In this document: positions 53,508 to 63,492 of the stretch, piece after piece
Layout of the letters: the number at the start of each line of letters is the position of its first letter
How positions within the stretch are numbered: position 1 is the stretch's first letter
Assembly (NCBI RefSeq): GCF_000026945.1
Contig: NC_012867.1
Coordinates: 1,054,001-1,118,000 of the forward strand
Source of the DNA: Candida dubliniensis CD36
Taxonomy: Eukaryota > Ascomycota > Pichiomycetes > Serinales > Debaryomycetaceae
DNA: 64,000 nt
Direction: 5' to 3'
Program-made: the position numbers and the translations under genes
Notes under the pieces: model-generated
Databases searched by the model: none
The model's input: only the letters and a program-made list of their open reading frames with translations
Told to the model about the DNA's origin: nothing

Positions 53508-55103
53508 CTATTTGAATGCATGTACCGATTGATCGGTGAATATATCTATATCTTCAACCTTCTTCAAAATGGGTTGTTTCCAAATCATACTCAACCAAAC
53601 ACTACCAACTATCAATATAATCAGTGTCAAATAACAACTAATAAACAGGTCCCAACTAAATTCCCAAATATTAACGATACCATTACCAATAATAATTGTC
53701 ACTATACTAACAATAGTAATATAGCTAAATTTAATCATAGGGAATCTATGTATCGCCGTGTATGCCAAATTTTCATAAACAATTGAATTAAATGCCAATG
53801 CCTTCCTGAATTGTAAATAACTTATCAGAATAAATAACCACATGATCAACCCTGAAGTTGAAGATAAATTAATCAACAATTTATAAAAAATATCAATTGA
53901 TTTGAATTTAGACAATAAAGAAATCAACCCAATTGATGATGTTAACAATATAGCATTTAATGGAACTCCACTTTTGGTAGTTTCCCCAAACATGACTGGG
54001 AAATATCCTTCTTCCACCATTGATAATAAGCATCTTGAACCAAAATAAATATTTGAATTAGCTGCTGATACCATTGATATTAATATAATGAAATTGAAAA
54101 AACCAAGTAAAAATGAACTTGAACTCATACCCATATTGATCAATCCAATTAAAAATGGCGATGAGAACATGTCGTTGTCACCTTCACCACTAGAAACTAA
54201 GCGTGGATCATTACTTGGAATCATTAAAGTCAATAAGAACAATGTCAATATATAGAATATCACAATTCTCAGAACAACATATTTAATTGCTCGTGGTAAA
54301 TTTTTATGAACATCAATAATTTCACCAGAACAAATCGCTACCGATTCAATTGATTGGAATGTAAAACATGATGATATTAATGATGACAAGATATTAATTA
54401 ATTTTGACCCAACAGGATTTTCAATCACTTTAATATAATCAATACCCCAAATCAAATCTTTATTCCAATATTTGAATCCAGATCCAGATCCATTATTCAT
54501 TATTAAACTAATACTAATGACAATCCATCCCATCATGAAAAAAATTTTAAATATAGTGATTATAAATTCAATATTCCCATAATTATTAACTGGGAATAAA
54601 TTACAAATTGTCAATATTGTCCAAATTATAAAAATCATCCAAGTTTCACCTATAATATCTAACCATTGCCATTGCCAATATTTCAACATATTATAAATTA
54701 AACTCAATTCTAAAGCTAATGTAATTGACCAACTTATCCAATAAATAAAATTATTAATTATTCCAATTGGATTAGATATATAAATAAATTGAAATTGACA
54801 TAATGATCCATTTAATGGCATATAACACGACATTTCCCCCACTGCTTGAATAATATAAAAACATATCAAACTAATATATAAATATGACATTAATGATATT
54901 ATGGGACCATTTAAAAGAGTGATTCTAACTCCAATGAATAATCCAGTACCAATAATTCCACCAAGAGATATCATCGATGTGTGTAATGATGTCAATAGTC
55001 GTTTTGTATTTGCATGAGGATGAGGGTGGGGATGGGTTGGGTGTTCATTACCCACTTCTTGTTGATTAAATGATGAAGTAAGTAAATGTGTTTCTTCATT
55101 CAT
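53508..55103 (-). CDS. Amino-acid permease (APC family)
   Basis: Plasma-membrane amino-acid/H+ symporter of 531 residues and about twelve membrane helices. The family start of TM1 is clear (SLGGIIGTGLFIG, residues 46-58), as are SYLYISLICFYIIQAVGEMSCYMP and FQSIESVAICSGE. The cytosolic N-terminus has a His-Pro repeat (residues 21-30). Substrate range cannot be told; it looks like one of the divergent yeast permeases (Agp-type) rather than a close Gap1 ortholog. Some loops are shorter than in the general permeases. Head-to-tail with YEN1 on the same strand. Confidence 0.88.
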   Translation of the reverse strand: MNEETHLLTSSFNQQEVGNEHPTHPHPHPHANTKRLLTSLHTSMISLGGIIGTGLFIGVRITLLNGPIISLMSYLYISLICFYIIQAVGEMSCYMPLNGSLCQFQFIYISNPIGIINNFIYWISWSITLALELSLIYNMLKYWQWQWLDIIGETWMIFIIWTILTICNLFPVNNYGNIEFIITIFKIFFMMGWIVISISLIMNNGSGSGFKYWNKDLIWGIDYIKVIENPVGSKLINILSSLISSCFTFQSIESVAICSGEIIDVHKNLPRAIKYVVLRIVIFYILTLFLLTLMIPSNDPRLVSSGEGDNDMFSSPFLIGLINMGMSSSSFLLGFFNFIILISMVSAANSNIYFGSRCLLSMVEEGYFPVMFGETTKSGVPLNAILLTSSIGLISLLSKFKSIDIFYKLLINLSSTSGLIMWLFILISYLQFRKALAFNSIVYENLAYTAIHRFPMIKFSYITIVSIVTIIIGNGIVNIWEFSWDLFISCYLTLIILIVGSVWLSMIWKQPILKKVEDIDIFTDQSVHAFK

Positions 55104-55366
55104 AAGTAACTAATGATCATATTAGGAGGAATAGCGTGAAATAGATTTCTTTTTTATTACGTAGCGTACCTGTTTCTTTTTTTTTTTTCAGGTGTTGGAT
55201 TAAATGTGGAGGAGAAGATAAAATCTGGAGAAAAAGATCTCGATCCCTCGGCAGTGCAACAAATATATACAAAGTATTGTCTTTCTAACTCATTTCACTT
55301 GGAAATAACAAATGTTTAATTCTATAACTTGTCCTAACTATTACTAGTACCATTAAAATACTTAAT

Positions 55367-57427
55367 TTAAAGTCCCGAATCCTTAATAAATATCCGATCA
55401 AGCAGAATAGTTGTCGAAAACGTCACATCGTAACTCTCTCTTTCTTCAGTTATCGGCTTTTCAATTGGTCTGGATTCTTCTTCTTCTTCTTGTTGATAAT
55501 TCCGTTTTACTTCCTCATTGTCTTTAATGGCTGAATTGAAAGAATCTAAAAATGGATTATCTTCAATAATTTCCTTATCATTAGGTTTTAGCTCAGGTAT
55601 ACTTTTCATGGCATTTTCTTTATTATTCTTTTTAACCAAGAAAAAATCTAATTGTTTTTGACCAGGTAATAATACCGGCTTGCTTCGTTTCCTAGGTGAT
55701 AAGGTAGTTGATTTATTAGGAGATAATTTTCTTGGTGATTTAGGTTTTAATTTAAAGGGCACTGGCCCTTTTAGTATTGATTTCTTTATTGGTGAAACTT
55801 CAAGTGAATCTAATGTTGTCTTTTGAGGAGAAAATTTGTACTTCTTTATATATTCTTTTTCTTTTTTTGATTCAACATATTCATCAACCAATTTAGGATT
55901 ATAATGTTCAACTAAAGATTGTGATACCCATACATAATTCTTACCTGGAGATTGTGGTTGGCCATTATTATCCAATGCTCTCCTAGCTTCTAACAACTCA
56001 GGATATTCTTTAAATATATTTGAGGCATCATATTTAAGCATGACTTTGGGTAAACCATTATCTTCTTTGTAATTAGTAACTTTTATCCAATTTGAATCAT
56101 GGGTCATCAATTTACATATAATATGCTTTATTGACCAATTATACAGCTCAGGAACAAATAATTTCTTCTGCTTCTCTGGTAATTCATTAATTGGTTCACC
56201 CACTATTTGTACATATTTTCTTCTGTTGGCATTGCTTAGTCTCGATACTCTTATTTTTGGTGGAAGGTTAATGTGTAAGTCTGATTCGAATTCTCCAGTT
56301 CCTAAAGTATTAGGTGTAAATATCGGTATTTGATCTGACACCAAAGGAAACAAATATAACATAGTATAATATTCATCAAATTTAAATTCCTCTTGAAAAG
56401 TGACTTTCCGTCCGAATATATCTCTATTCTGTTCCTGTAAGTAAAAATTCATTTTTTTCAATAAAGAATCAAATCTATATCGACGAGTCTTAGGATCTAA
56501 TCTCAGGTCCCAGGGATGAAGCTTTATAGATTTGTCTGTGGATTGAACACAATCAATTAATTCATTGGCAAAATCTGGAGGAGGTCCTTTAAGTTTCTGT
56601 GGACTTTTCTGTAGTTCTCTCAATTGTATTTTACTTTTATTTTCTGTATAATACATTGACTTTGATGTACCACTTAATGCCAAATTTTTTGCATTCACAA
56701 TCCCCATTTTTTTAGCCCCCACAGAATAATCACCTCCTCGAAGCGATGCTAAAAATATAAGTCGCGATGTCGTAAGTCCAGTTTCTTGTTCAACTTTATC
56801 CATATCCACCGGAGTCACATAATAAGATGATCTTGCTGTGATATCAGAAGTTTTCGGTGGGGATTTCCCAATATCTTCAGCAAATCTACTGAAATTTCTT
56901 AATACTTGGCGAGCACCAAATACCAATGCATCAACATCTTGTGATATGACATAATCAACAATTCCAAGTTTCTGTAAATATGCACATTGAGCTTCACCTT
57001 CACCTGGTGCTTGAACATATTCAATTTTATTATTAAATAATTCAATTTTCAATTGTTCCACAAATGGATTATTTTCCGAATAGTTAGAAACTAGAGAAAG
57101 TCTTTGTAATTCATCTTCATAAACCAATCCTTCATTTTCTTTGCTTTTCAATTTGAAAGGTTTTAAAATACCATCAAATACAATAACGACAGAAATATTT
57201 AACCCCACTAATGCTAGAATTTTGGCCATGACATTTTGCATAAGGACTCCCTCTTTTTCATCAATCATAATACTACTATGATCTGCTTGGAAAATAAACA
57301 GATATGCATCTATGGCGACACGTGGTGGTCGTTGCCTTTCCTTTAAGGATTGATCAACTAATTCATCAAGTGATATTCGTTTACCAAAGGAAGGTTTTAA
57401 TAAATCCCATAACTCTGGAATACCCAT
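55367..57427 (-). CDS. YEN1: Holliday junction resolvase Yen1/GEN1 (XPG/Rad2 family)
   Basis: Structure-specific nuclease of 686 residues that cuts four-way junctions late in the cell cycle. The start MGIPELWDLLKP and the 30-40 segment RQRPPRVAIDAY fit Yen1 better than Exo1 or Rad27. Catalytic acids are D40, D85 (VFDG), E143 and E145 (PGEGEAQC), D164 and D166 (SQDVDAL), and D233 (RGGDYSVG), the last leading into the helix-turn-helix. The C-terminal half carries many S-P-x-K sites (S493, S533, S545, S564, S569, S577; also S189 and S275) next to a basic patch (PRKRSKP), suggesting Cdk control of nuclear entry as for S. cerevisiae Yen1. QKQLDFF at 590-596 resembles a degenerate PCNA-interaction box. 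Confidence 0.87.
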   Translation of the reverse strand: MGIPELWDLLKPSFGKRISLDELVDQSLKERQRPPRVAIDAYLFIFQADHSSIMIDEKEGVLMQNVMAKILALVGLNISVVIVFDGILKPFKLKSKENEGLVYEDELQRLSLVSNYSENNPFVEQLKIELFNNKIEYVQAPGEGEAQCAYLQKLGIVDYVISQDVDALVFGARQVLRNFSRFAEDIGKSPPKTSDITARSSYYVTPVDMDKVEQETGLTTSRLIFLASLRGGDYSVGAKKMGIVNAKNLALSGTSKSMYYTENKSKIQLRELQKSPQKLKGPPPDFANELIDCVQSTDKSIKLHPWDLRLDPKTRRYRFDSLLKKMNFYLQEQNRDIFGRKVTFQEEFKFDEYYTMLYLFPLVSDQIPIFTPNTLGTGEFESDLHINLPPKIRVSRLSNANRRKYVQIVGEPINELPEKQKKLFVPELYNWSIKHIICKLMTHDSNWIKVTNYKEDNGLPKVMLKYDASNIFKEYPELLEARRALDNNGQPQSPGKNYVWVSQSLVEHYNPKLVDEYVESKKEKEYIKKYKFSPQKTTLDSLEVSPIKKSILKGPVPFKLKPKSPRKLSPNKSTTLSPRKRSKPVLLPGQKQLDFFLVKKNNKENAMKSIPELKPNDKEIIEDNPFLDSFNSAIKDNEEVKRNYQQEEEEESRPIEKPITEERESYDVTFSTTILLDRIFIKDSGL

Positions 57428-57937
57428 AAGAATTGGTAAATATGTGTGTGTATCCCAGGTATTCTTAAATGTGATTCTAAATTAATTCGCTAAGTTTTAA
57501 ACACTATTGGAAAATAGGAGGAGCAATGATAAATAAAACGGTGTATTCTTAGTGTTGTTTATTGGCATAGAAAAACACTATAGAAAAATCTTTATCACCA
57601 TTTTGTGTTTCAGAAGAACAGAGAATTGAGTGTAACAAAAAGTTAGTGTCCAAATTTACAATTTTTAGCATTCAAAGAATTAAATTACTCCTAGTTATAT
57701 TGGTTTATAAGAAGACTAAAGAATAAGTATAACGGTTATCACTTCTAATGCTGGAAATAAGATAGCAAGATTAATAGCAGAGACGTGTTATTTTATTTTT
57801 GTAGGAGGTGATTAATCGGTGAATGAAATTTGAAATGTGTTGATAGTTGCCAAAAATGAGACCCGTGGTTTGTTGTTTATCCTGTTCTTAAATCCATATA
57901 ATATGTGTTAGCAAGTGTATTTAGTGAAGAGAATCAA
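57428..57937. other. YEN1 promoter side, left of the right repeat arm
   Basis: About 500 bases with no gene. The inverted-repeat arm begins at 57938. Confidence 0.5.
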
Positions 57938-58607
57938 TGAAAACGTTTCAATTTATCAACAAGGACTAGTGTTTCTATCAGGTGTTCCAATCACATGTGG
58001 TTATCACACCTAAGCTAATCAGTGGAACAACACCACTAAAAATAAGCTATACTCAGGGAAGTACAGTAATGGTTTTAGTTATAGAATTAATCAGGTTAGC
58101 CAGATAATATTCCTAACCGTAAAGCTTTGATTAATACAAATTTGCAACCAGTTTATAGGCTTTGACCATACTATGTTTTTAACCGGATTTCAACCCGATA
58201 TTTGAACCGTATCACCTTTCCTTGCCAAGAAAACTGAAAACAACAACCAATACTTAGCTGTGTTCCAGTGCTTGGTGTATTGCTGGAGGAAGACCTACCA
58301 ATGTTCTCCTATTTTCTGTCAATCAGTTACTCTACGCAGCAACTAACTTGAACAGCTCACAAGGTTGAACACTTACCCATTGGTAGTAGGTTTGGTCATA
58401 TTTTTTGAGTGTTGATGGGCTAATTATCTTGGCAAAACACATTGATTCTTTGCACACGCACCAACAAATTTTAGCAGCCAAAAAATTAAGCTGACCACAT
58501 CCATTGCTTACACCAGAGTTAATACACCAAGCAGACAATAAACCATTGACTATGTTTCTCTTACTAGAACCTAACAACAACATCTACAACACATACTGCA
58601 ACGAAAA

Positions 58608-58617
58608 CTATAAATAT
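58608..58617 (+). promoter_or_regulatory. TATA box of Pir-like gene B
   Basis: CTATAAATAT about 107 bases upstream of the ATG, the same element as in the left arm. Confidence 0.6.
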
Positions 58618-58714
58618 AGCCCGAAAGTTCCTCCAAATATTCATTTTTTTTTCTTCTTTTCATCACTACTTACTCAAGTATCAAACCAAGCAATCAATCA
58701 ATCAATTAATCATT

Positions 58715-59536
58715 ATGAAGTTTTCTATTGCTACTTTATCTTTAGCTACTTTGGCTGTTGTCAGTGCTGGTTATGTTTCCCGTGGTGAAGGTGTATCCAG
58801 AGGTGAAAAATTCGAATGTGATTTCGATACTTTTGAATGGAAGTTTGCCTTAGCTGTTAAAGAATTGAAACATAAAGGTAAAAACTGGGGTAGAGATGTT
58901 GATTTAGATATTGTTTATGAACTTGATGATGGTCAATTATTCCATGGTTGCAGAGAAACTTATGATGCTTCCAAGTGTAAAAACTGTTACGAAGCTTTTG
59001 AATTCAATGAAGAAGATAATGATAAAGACTGTGATGATGATTGCAAGAGAAAGAAGAAGGGTCATAGAAACTACAAACGTGGTGGCTACAGTGATGGTGA
59101 CTGTGATGATGATTGCGAAAGAGTTGAACGTTGCAACTACCCATTCTGTGAGCTTTATGACGACAATTGCGACTTGCTCATCACTTTAAGAGATGGTGTC
59201 TTGAGAGATGAAAAACATGCTATTGGTGAAATTGTTGCTAATCATCAATTCCAATTTGACAAACCACCACAAAAGGATGCCTTACACAAGAAAGGATTCT
59301 CCATTGTTTACACTGAAGGTAACTACTACTTGGCTCTTGACCACAAGATCAAATTCTGGCACTGTAAAGTTGACGACAAAGGGTTATACAAGCTTTATAA
59401 TGAATCTATTGGTGAGCAATGTTCTGAAATTGAACTTATTATTTTGAAATCTAATGAAAGAGCTGAATTTAATGAAAGAGAAGAAGAATGTGATGATGAT
59501 TGCAAAAGAAAGAAGGAACACGGAAAAAAATATTAA
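58715..59536 (+). CDS. Secreted Pir-like cell wall protein with CDDDC motifs (copy B)
   Basis: Intact 273-residue paralogue of the gene at 17729-18550, with the same signal peptide, three CDDDC motifs and Pir-like C-terminal domain. It differs at residue 7 (Thr for Ala), 193 (Lys for Glu) and 229 (Asn for Asp). Promoter and 3' flank are also shared, so both genes are probably regulated alike unless sequence beyond the arms matters. The near identity points to recent duplication or continuing gene conversion between arms. Confidence 0.85.
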   Translation: MKFSIATLSLATLAVVSAGYVSRGEGVSRGEKFECDFDTFEWKFALAVKELKHKGKNWGRDVDLDIVYELDDGQLFHGCRETYDASKCKNCYEAFEFNEEDNDKDCDDDCKRKKKGHRNYKRGGYSDGDCDDDCERVERCNYPFCELYDDNCDLLITLRDGVLRDEKHAIGEIVANHQFQFDKPPQKDALHKKGFSIVYTEGNYYLALDHKIKFWHCKVDDKGLYKLYNESIGEQCSEIELIILKSNERAEFNEREEECDDDCKRKKEHGKKY

Positions 59537-59902
59537 ATTGAGTAGTGGTCAAACAAGTTAATGAAATTTTAAGTGTGCAATAATAATGGGGAGGGGATTT
59601 CAATTCTTCTTTTAATCTGGTAGTTTGTTGTATCAACCAACTACCATGATAGGTTTAATTTTCTTTTTTCGGTTTGGTTTGGTTGGGTATTTTTCGGTTT
59701 TAGGTTGATCTTAAAATTGGGTAATTTTTCGGTTTAATATTTATATTTCTATTCTTTATAGTTTCATTAACTTTCCATGAATATATTAATTAGCACACAT
59801 AAAAAAGAAAAAACAGGTTCCAATGTAATTACTATCGATTCAAAGTCGTGTGTACCTCCTCTGGGGGGGGGGGGTTGTTTTGGTTTAGTCTTACCAAGTG
59901 AT

Positions 59903-60787
59903 AAATGTATATTGATTGGGGAAAAAGTATGGGAAATGCAGGTTGGGTGACTTTAGCAAGACCAAACCAATCAAATTTCCGGCGTTTATAATTTGCATCC
60001 AACTGCAAGTAGCTTTTTTTAGCGAAGAGTATATAGACATCATGTTTGCTTTATTTAACCTGACAACGCAGTATTACAATCAGATACACAAAATCGAAAA
60101 AGAAAAAAAAAATGTTTTCTCTAAAGATTCGTATAAGTTAGTAGTTTAGTTACAAATAATAAACAGCCTTGTATTGCAAAAAACAATTGGTGTCAAAGAA
60201 TAAACTGGATCTTTCAAAGGGGTTTAAATGTTTATCAAGGGATATCTGGAGAAAATTTAGACATTAAGTATAAATATTCAATTGCGGAAAAAATTATTAG
60301 ACCAGAACCAGCGGAGAAAATAATGTCAATTACTTTCACACTTCCGCTAGCCGTCGTAAAAGACAATAACAACAAATAAACATGAGGTGGTCACAATAAC
60401 GTCAAAAATTTTTCATAAGATTTGCATATGGCATTTACTACTGACCAGTTCTTGAAAAAAAAAAAAAAGAAAGCTTTTTTGGTCAAATTAACAATTGTAG
60501 AAATAGGTCTGTAGCAATTCAAAGACGTCTAGTTACATAGAGTGTTCAGTTACTTTATAAACAATCCCTAAAACCCTTAATTCCTAAATTTCTTCTAGGA
60601 TGTAGTAATTGTGTATATTCATAAGTTGTAAAAACGAACTATAAAAACGTCAAAAATAAAACAAAAAAATAAACCATGAAACTGATCCAATTCAATAACC
60701 TGAATAGTAAACACATATTTGTATAAACAGCAGATGAATTAATTCTCAATAATCAAATCAAGCTTTAGCGACAACAGTACAATCATT
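59903..60787. other. Region right of the inverted repeat
   Basis: No supported gene; a short frame near 59916-60149 has no family features. It contains the 3' flank of the small She10-like gene. Confidence 0.5.
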
Positions 60788-61207
60788 TTAATCCTTCTTC
60801 AAAGTTTTTTGAACTTTATCATAAACTTGACTCAAATGCTCGTGAGCATGAACTTCGGCAGCATCAGTGAATTGATACAATTGATGGATGTAAGGGTAAA
60901 CATAAGTAGAAAATTGATTCTTAGCACAGGTTAATTTATCCTCAACTTTGTATTCAATAAACAATGGGTGAGAATGAACATGATCATCTAAAAATCCATG
61001 AACTTTAGCAGTGTAAGGTTCAACAGTGTTAATACCAGTGTGTAAGTAATCACACAAGACTGAATGGTGGGAATGTAATGGATGTAAAATGGTTTCAACA
61101 CCTTCTTGCAATGGAGTTAAAGTTGGACATTTGTAATTGTACAAGTATGAAATGTAATATAACACGATACAGGCTAAAAAGCACTTAACTTTGGCAAAAC
61201 AACTCAT
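60788..61207 (-). CDS. Small membrane-anchored protein resembling the She10 N-terminus
   Basis: A 139-residue protein from a good ATG. An N-terminal hydrophobic helix (residues about 9-25, KCFLACIVLYYISYLYN) is followed directly by KCPTLTPL, VLCDYLHTGINTVEPYT and a His-rich helical tail with coiled-coil character. The order of anchor, C-P, a second Cys and an N-x-V/P-Y segment mirrors the N-terminus of the SHE10-like gene 8 kb away (VCPL, FCSLSNKY, YPIYQSHINPV). It may be a short paralogue anchored in the ER or secreted pathway. No function is known to me. Confidence 0.7.
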   Translation of the reverse strand: MSCFAKVKCFLACIVLYYISYLYNYKCPTLTPLQEGVETILHPLHSHHSVLCDYLHTGINTVEPYTAKVHGFLDDHVHSHPLFIEYKVEDKLTCAKNQFSTYVYPYIHQLYQFTDAAEVHAHEHLSQVYDKVQKTLKKD

Positions 61208-62291
61208 GATAGGGGCAAAACAAAAACAAATTAATAAGGAAAGACTTGATTGATGATATAAATTCTATGGATCAATATCAAGATTCAAATTAATGGAAGA
61301 TAAGTAAGGAGAAAAGAAAAGAAAAGAAAGGAAAGGAAAAAAAAAAAAAAAATTTGGAAAATTAAAAAGAAAAAAAATGAATTGAATTCAATTAATGAAA
61401 CAAAGGCAAAAAAAAAAAATATGAAAATATGAAAATATGAAATTTTGAGTATCAAAAAGAAGAATTGTGTGTGTGTGAATAAGTTATTTACTGTTTACAA
61501 TCTAGAAACAAAAATCAAAAGCCAAAAAAAAAAAAGAACAATAATAATACTGTGTGATTTTGTATCAATCAAAGCCGGAAGAAATAAATATCACATATTA
61601 TTTGGATGATTAATTATAGTCTCTGGTGTTGGTGATAGAAAGTAGAAGATATGGGAAGAGGGTAGTCATGGTGGGGTCATACACTAATCATGAAGGGAGT
61701 TAGGCGACAAGATTTGGTGTGTTCTAAATAACATATTGAGTGGCGGAGGGGAAACAAAAAAAAAAAGATGGGTCCATCAAGTGCGGTGTGTACTTTTGAT
61801 AAAAAGTGGAACTTGTAGAGCAGTCTGGATTTGTAATTGCCCGCACGTGATAAGTTGATACTTCACTTTTTGTCATCGGACATAACAGAACGAAAAAAAA
61901 ATGTTGCAAAATAATCAAACGAATTATTGTTTATATTTTCACCTAATGTAGAAATCTGCACAAATTGAAAAAAGAAAATACTGCCATCACCACTACCTCC
62001 TCCTCCTCACACCCACTTACAAGAATAACCACAACTCATTACACCAGTTATACTCTATCTTTCAATGGCTTAAAATTTAATTGACTTCAATATAAACAGA
62101 CTTGTGCATTTTATTGTAGCAATTTTAATTTCTCACTATTTTCTATTTCAACGTTTGCAAATATTTTATCAAAAGACTACTGCTAAAACTGAAAAAATAA
62201 AATAAAATAGAATAGAACAGAAAAATAATTTCATTATTCTTTCTCTTTTTTTTTTTAAAGAAGAATTATTAGACGATAGTAATTGTTGACA
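61208..62291. other. Divergent promoter region of the small She10-like gene and the SP-rich gene
   Basis: Contains GGAAAAGAAA-type purine tracts (about 61310-61350), a GAAAATAT repeat (about 61420-61441), a CACGTG at 61844-61849 followed by ATAAG, and an AAAATA/AATAG tract (about 62190-62225). No gene. Confidence 0.5.
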
Positions 62292-63278
62292 ATGCAACAA
62301 CGACAACAACAACAACAATTTGCATCCTCTTTTGCACCTAGAACTCCCACTAGAACCCGATCATCCATTCTTACTCCAATTTCACCAAACAAACTTCTGT
62401 CATTATCACCTACCAAGGAAAGAAAGATTAGTGAATCAACAGGATTAGTCAAGTTTTCATTGTCGCCAAAAAAATCAACCACTGAATCTCCTAATACCAA
62501 ACGTAAGTCTACCACCTTAACAAAACCCGGTTTATCAATTGAAGTACCAATCTCTTCCCCACCGCCAAAACAACAAAATCCACCAACATCGCTCAAACAT
62601 TTACAGATCGAACAACAAAAATTACTAGAGAAATATTCCTCTTGCCAGGTCCAATTACATGAACATGAAAGACAGGCAGAGATGAAAAAAATGGAATTAT
62701 TGGAAATATCGAAGAAAATAGAAGAAAGTAAACGTCAAGAAGCTATACTTAATGGCTCTCAAGATATTTATACGCAAGCATATTTACAAACTGAAAAAGA
62801 ATTGAATCAATTGAATATTAGATTATCGCCACCTAGAAAAACCATAAATCAAAGTCCATTGAAAAAGCAAGCTTCATTTTTAATGAATCAAGCTATTGAT
62901 GAATGCACAAATGTGAAAAAGAAGGCATCAATAATATTTAATAATAATCGTGAAACAGTTTCTCCATTGAAAAAACAAGCTTCATTTATTGTTAATCAAG
63001 CTTTAGATGAATGTAATAATGTCAAACAAAGAGCATCTATAATATTCAATAATCAAAATGAAGAATTACAAACTTTTATTAAATCGTCGAATGAAAAATT
63101 TGATGTTTTAGCAAAGCAAACAAATAAATTTTTCAATAATAATTTCAAAATTTTTGAAAAAAATGATCCAGAACCAAATATTGGTGATAGTTCATTTAAT
63201 ATTGAAAATCTCCAAGAAGTGATATATGAAAGATCTTTTGAGGTTGATATAGATGATTATGATTCATCTTTTGAGTAA
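62292..63278 (+). CDS. SP-rich coiled-coil protein with a tandem internal duplication
   Basis: Not recognised. The frame opens at a TTG at 62283, but the first ATG is 62292, giving 328 residues. The N-terminal 95 residues are basic and Ser/Pro-rich with many Cdk-type sites: T18, S31, S39, S58, and later S179, S188 and S224 in S/T-P-x-K/R. Residues about 101-178 form a coiled coil (HLQIEQQKLLEKY; KKMELLEISKKIEESK). A 30-residue unit then occurs twice (188-217 and 224-253; SPLKKQASF..NQA.DEC), followed by another helix and an acidic end. The features suggest a cell-cycle-regulated cytoskeletal or spindle protein, by inference only. Confidence 0.75.
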   Translation: MQQRQQQQQFASSFAPRTPTRTRSSILTPISPNKLLSLSPTKERKISESTGLVKFSLSPKKSTTESPNTKRKSTTLTKPGLSIEVPISSPPPKQQNPPTSLKHLQIEQQKLLEKYSSCQVQLHEHERQAEMKKMELLEISKKIEESKRQEAILNGSQDIYTQAYLQTEKELNQLNIRLSPPRKTINQSPLKKQASFLMNQAIDECTNVKKKASIIFNNNRETVSPLKKQASFIVNQALDECNNVKQRASIIFNNQNEELQTFIKSSNEKFDVLAKQTNKFFNNNFKIFEKNDPEPNIGDSSFNIENLQEVIYERSFEVDIDDYDSSFE

Positions 63279-63492
63279 TGTATTGTTCGTCATTATTACT
63301 AGTAGTACTATATATATATATATATGTAAAATAAATAAATAAATAAAATTAACAATGTTTAAATACATTTACCAATAACTTCCTAAATAAATAAATAAGT
63401 TAATGTTTGAATCTATAATATTTCCTTTTCTCTTTTCTCATTTCTGTTTTTCTTTTTCATATAAAAAAAAAAATTGCACATGTCCCTCGTAT

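Larger units (their letters stand above)
57938..59902 (+). repeat. Right arm of the long inverted repeat (about 1.96 kb)
   Basis: Reverse-complement copy of 17367-19320. Small length differences come from homopolymers (for example the G-run near 59863-59873 against a C-run near 17395-17404) and the CAAT repeat just before the ATG. Confidence 0.93.

Noticed and set aside
55367..57427. Reading the XPG-family gene as EXO1 or RAD27
   Set aside because: The N-terminal MGIPELWDLLKP and the longer segment before VAIDAY fit Yen1/GEN1. Exo1 and FEN1 have a shorter N-terminal helix and different motifs, and the SPxK tail also fits Yen1.
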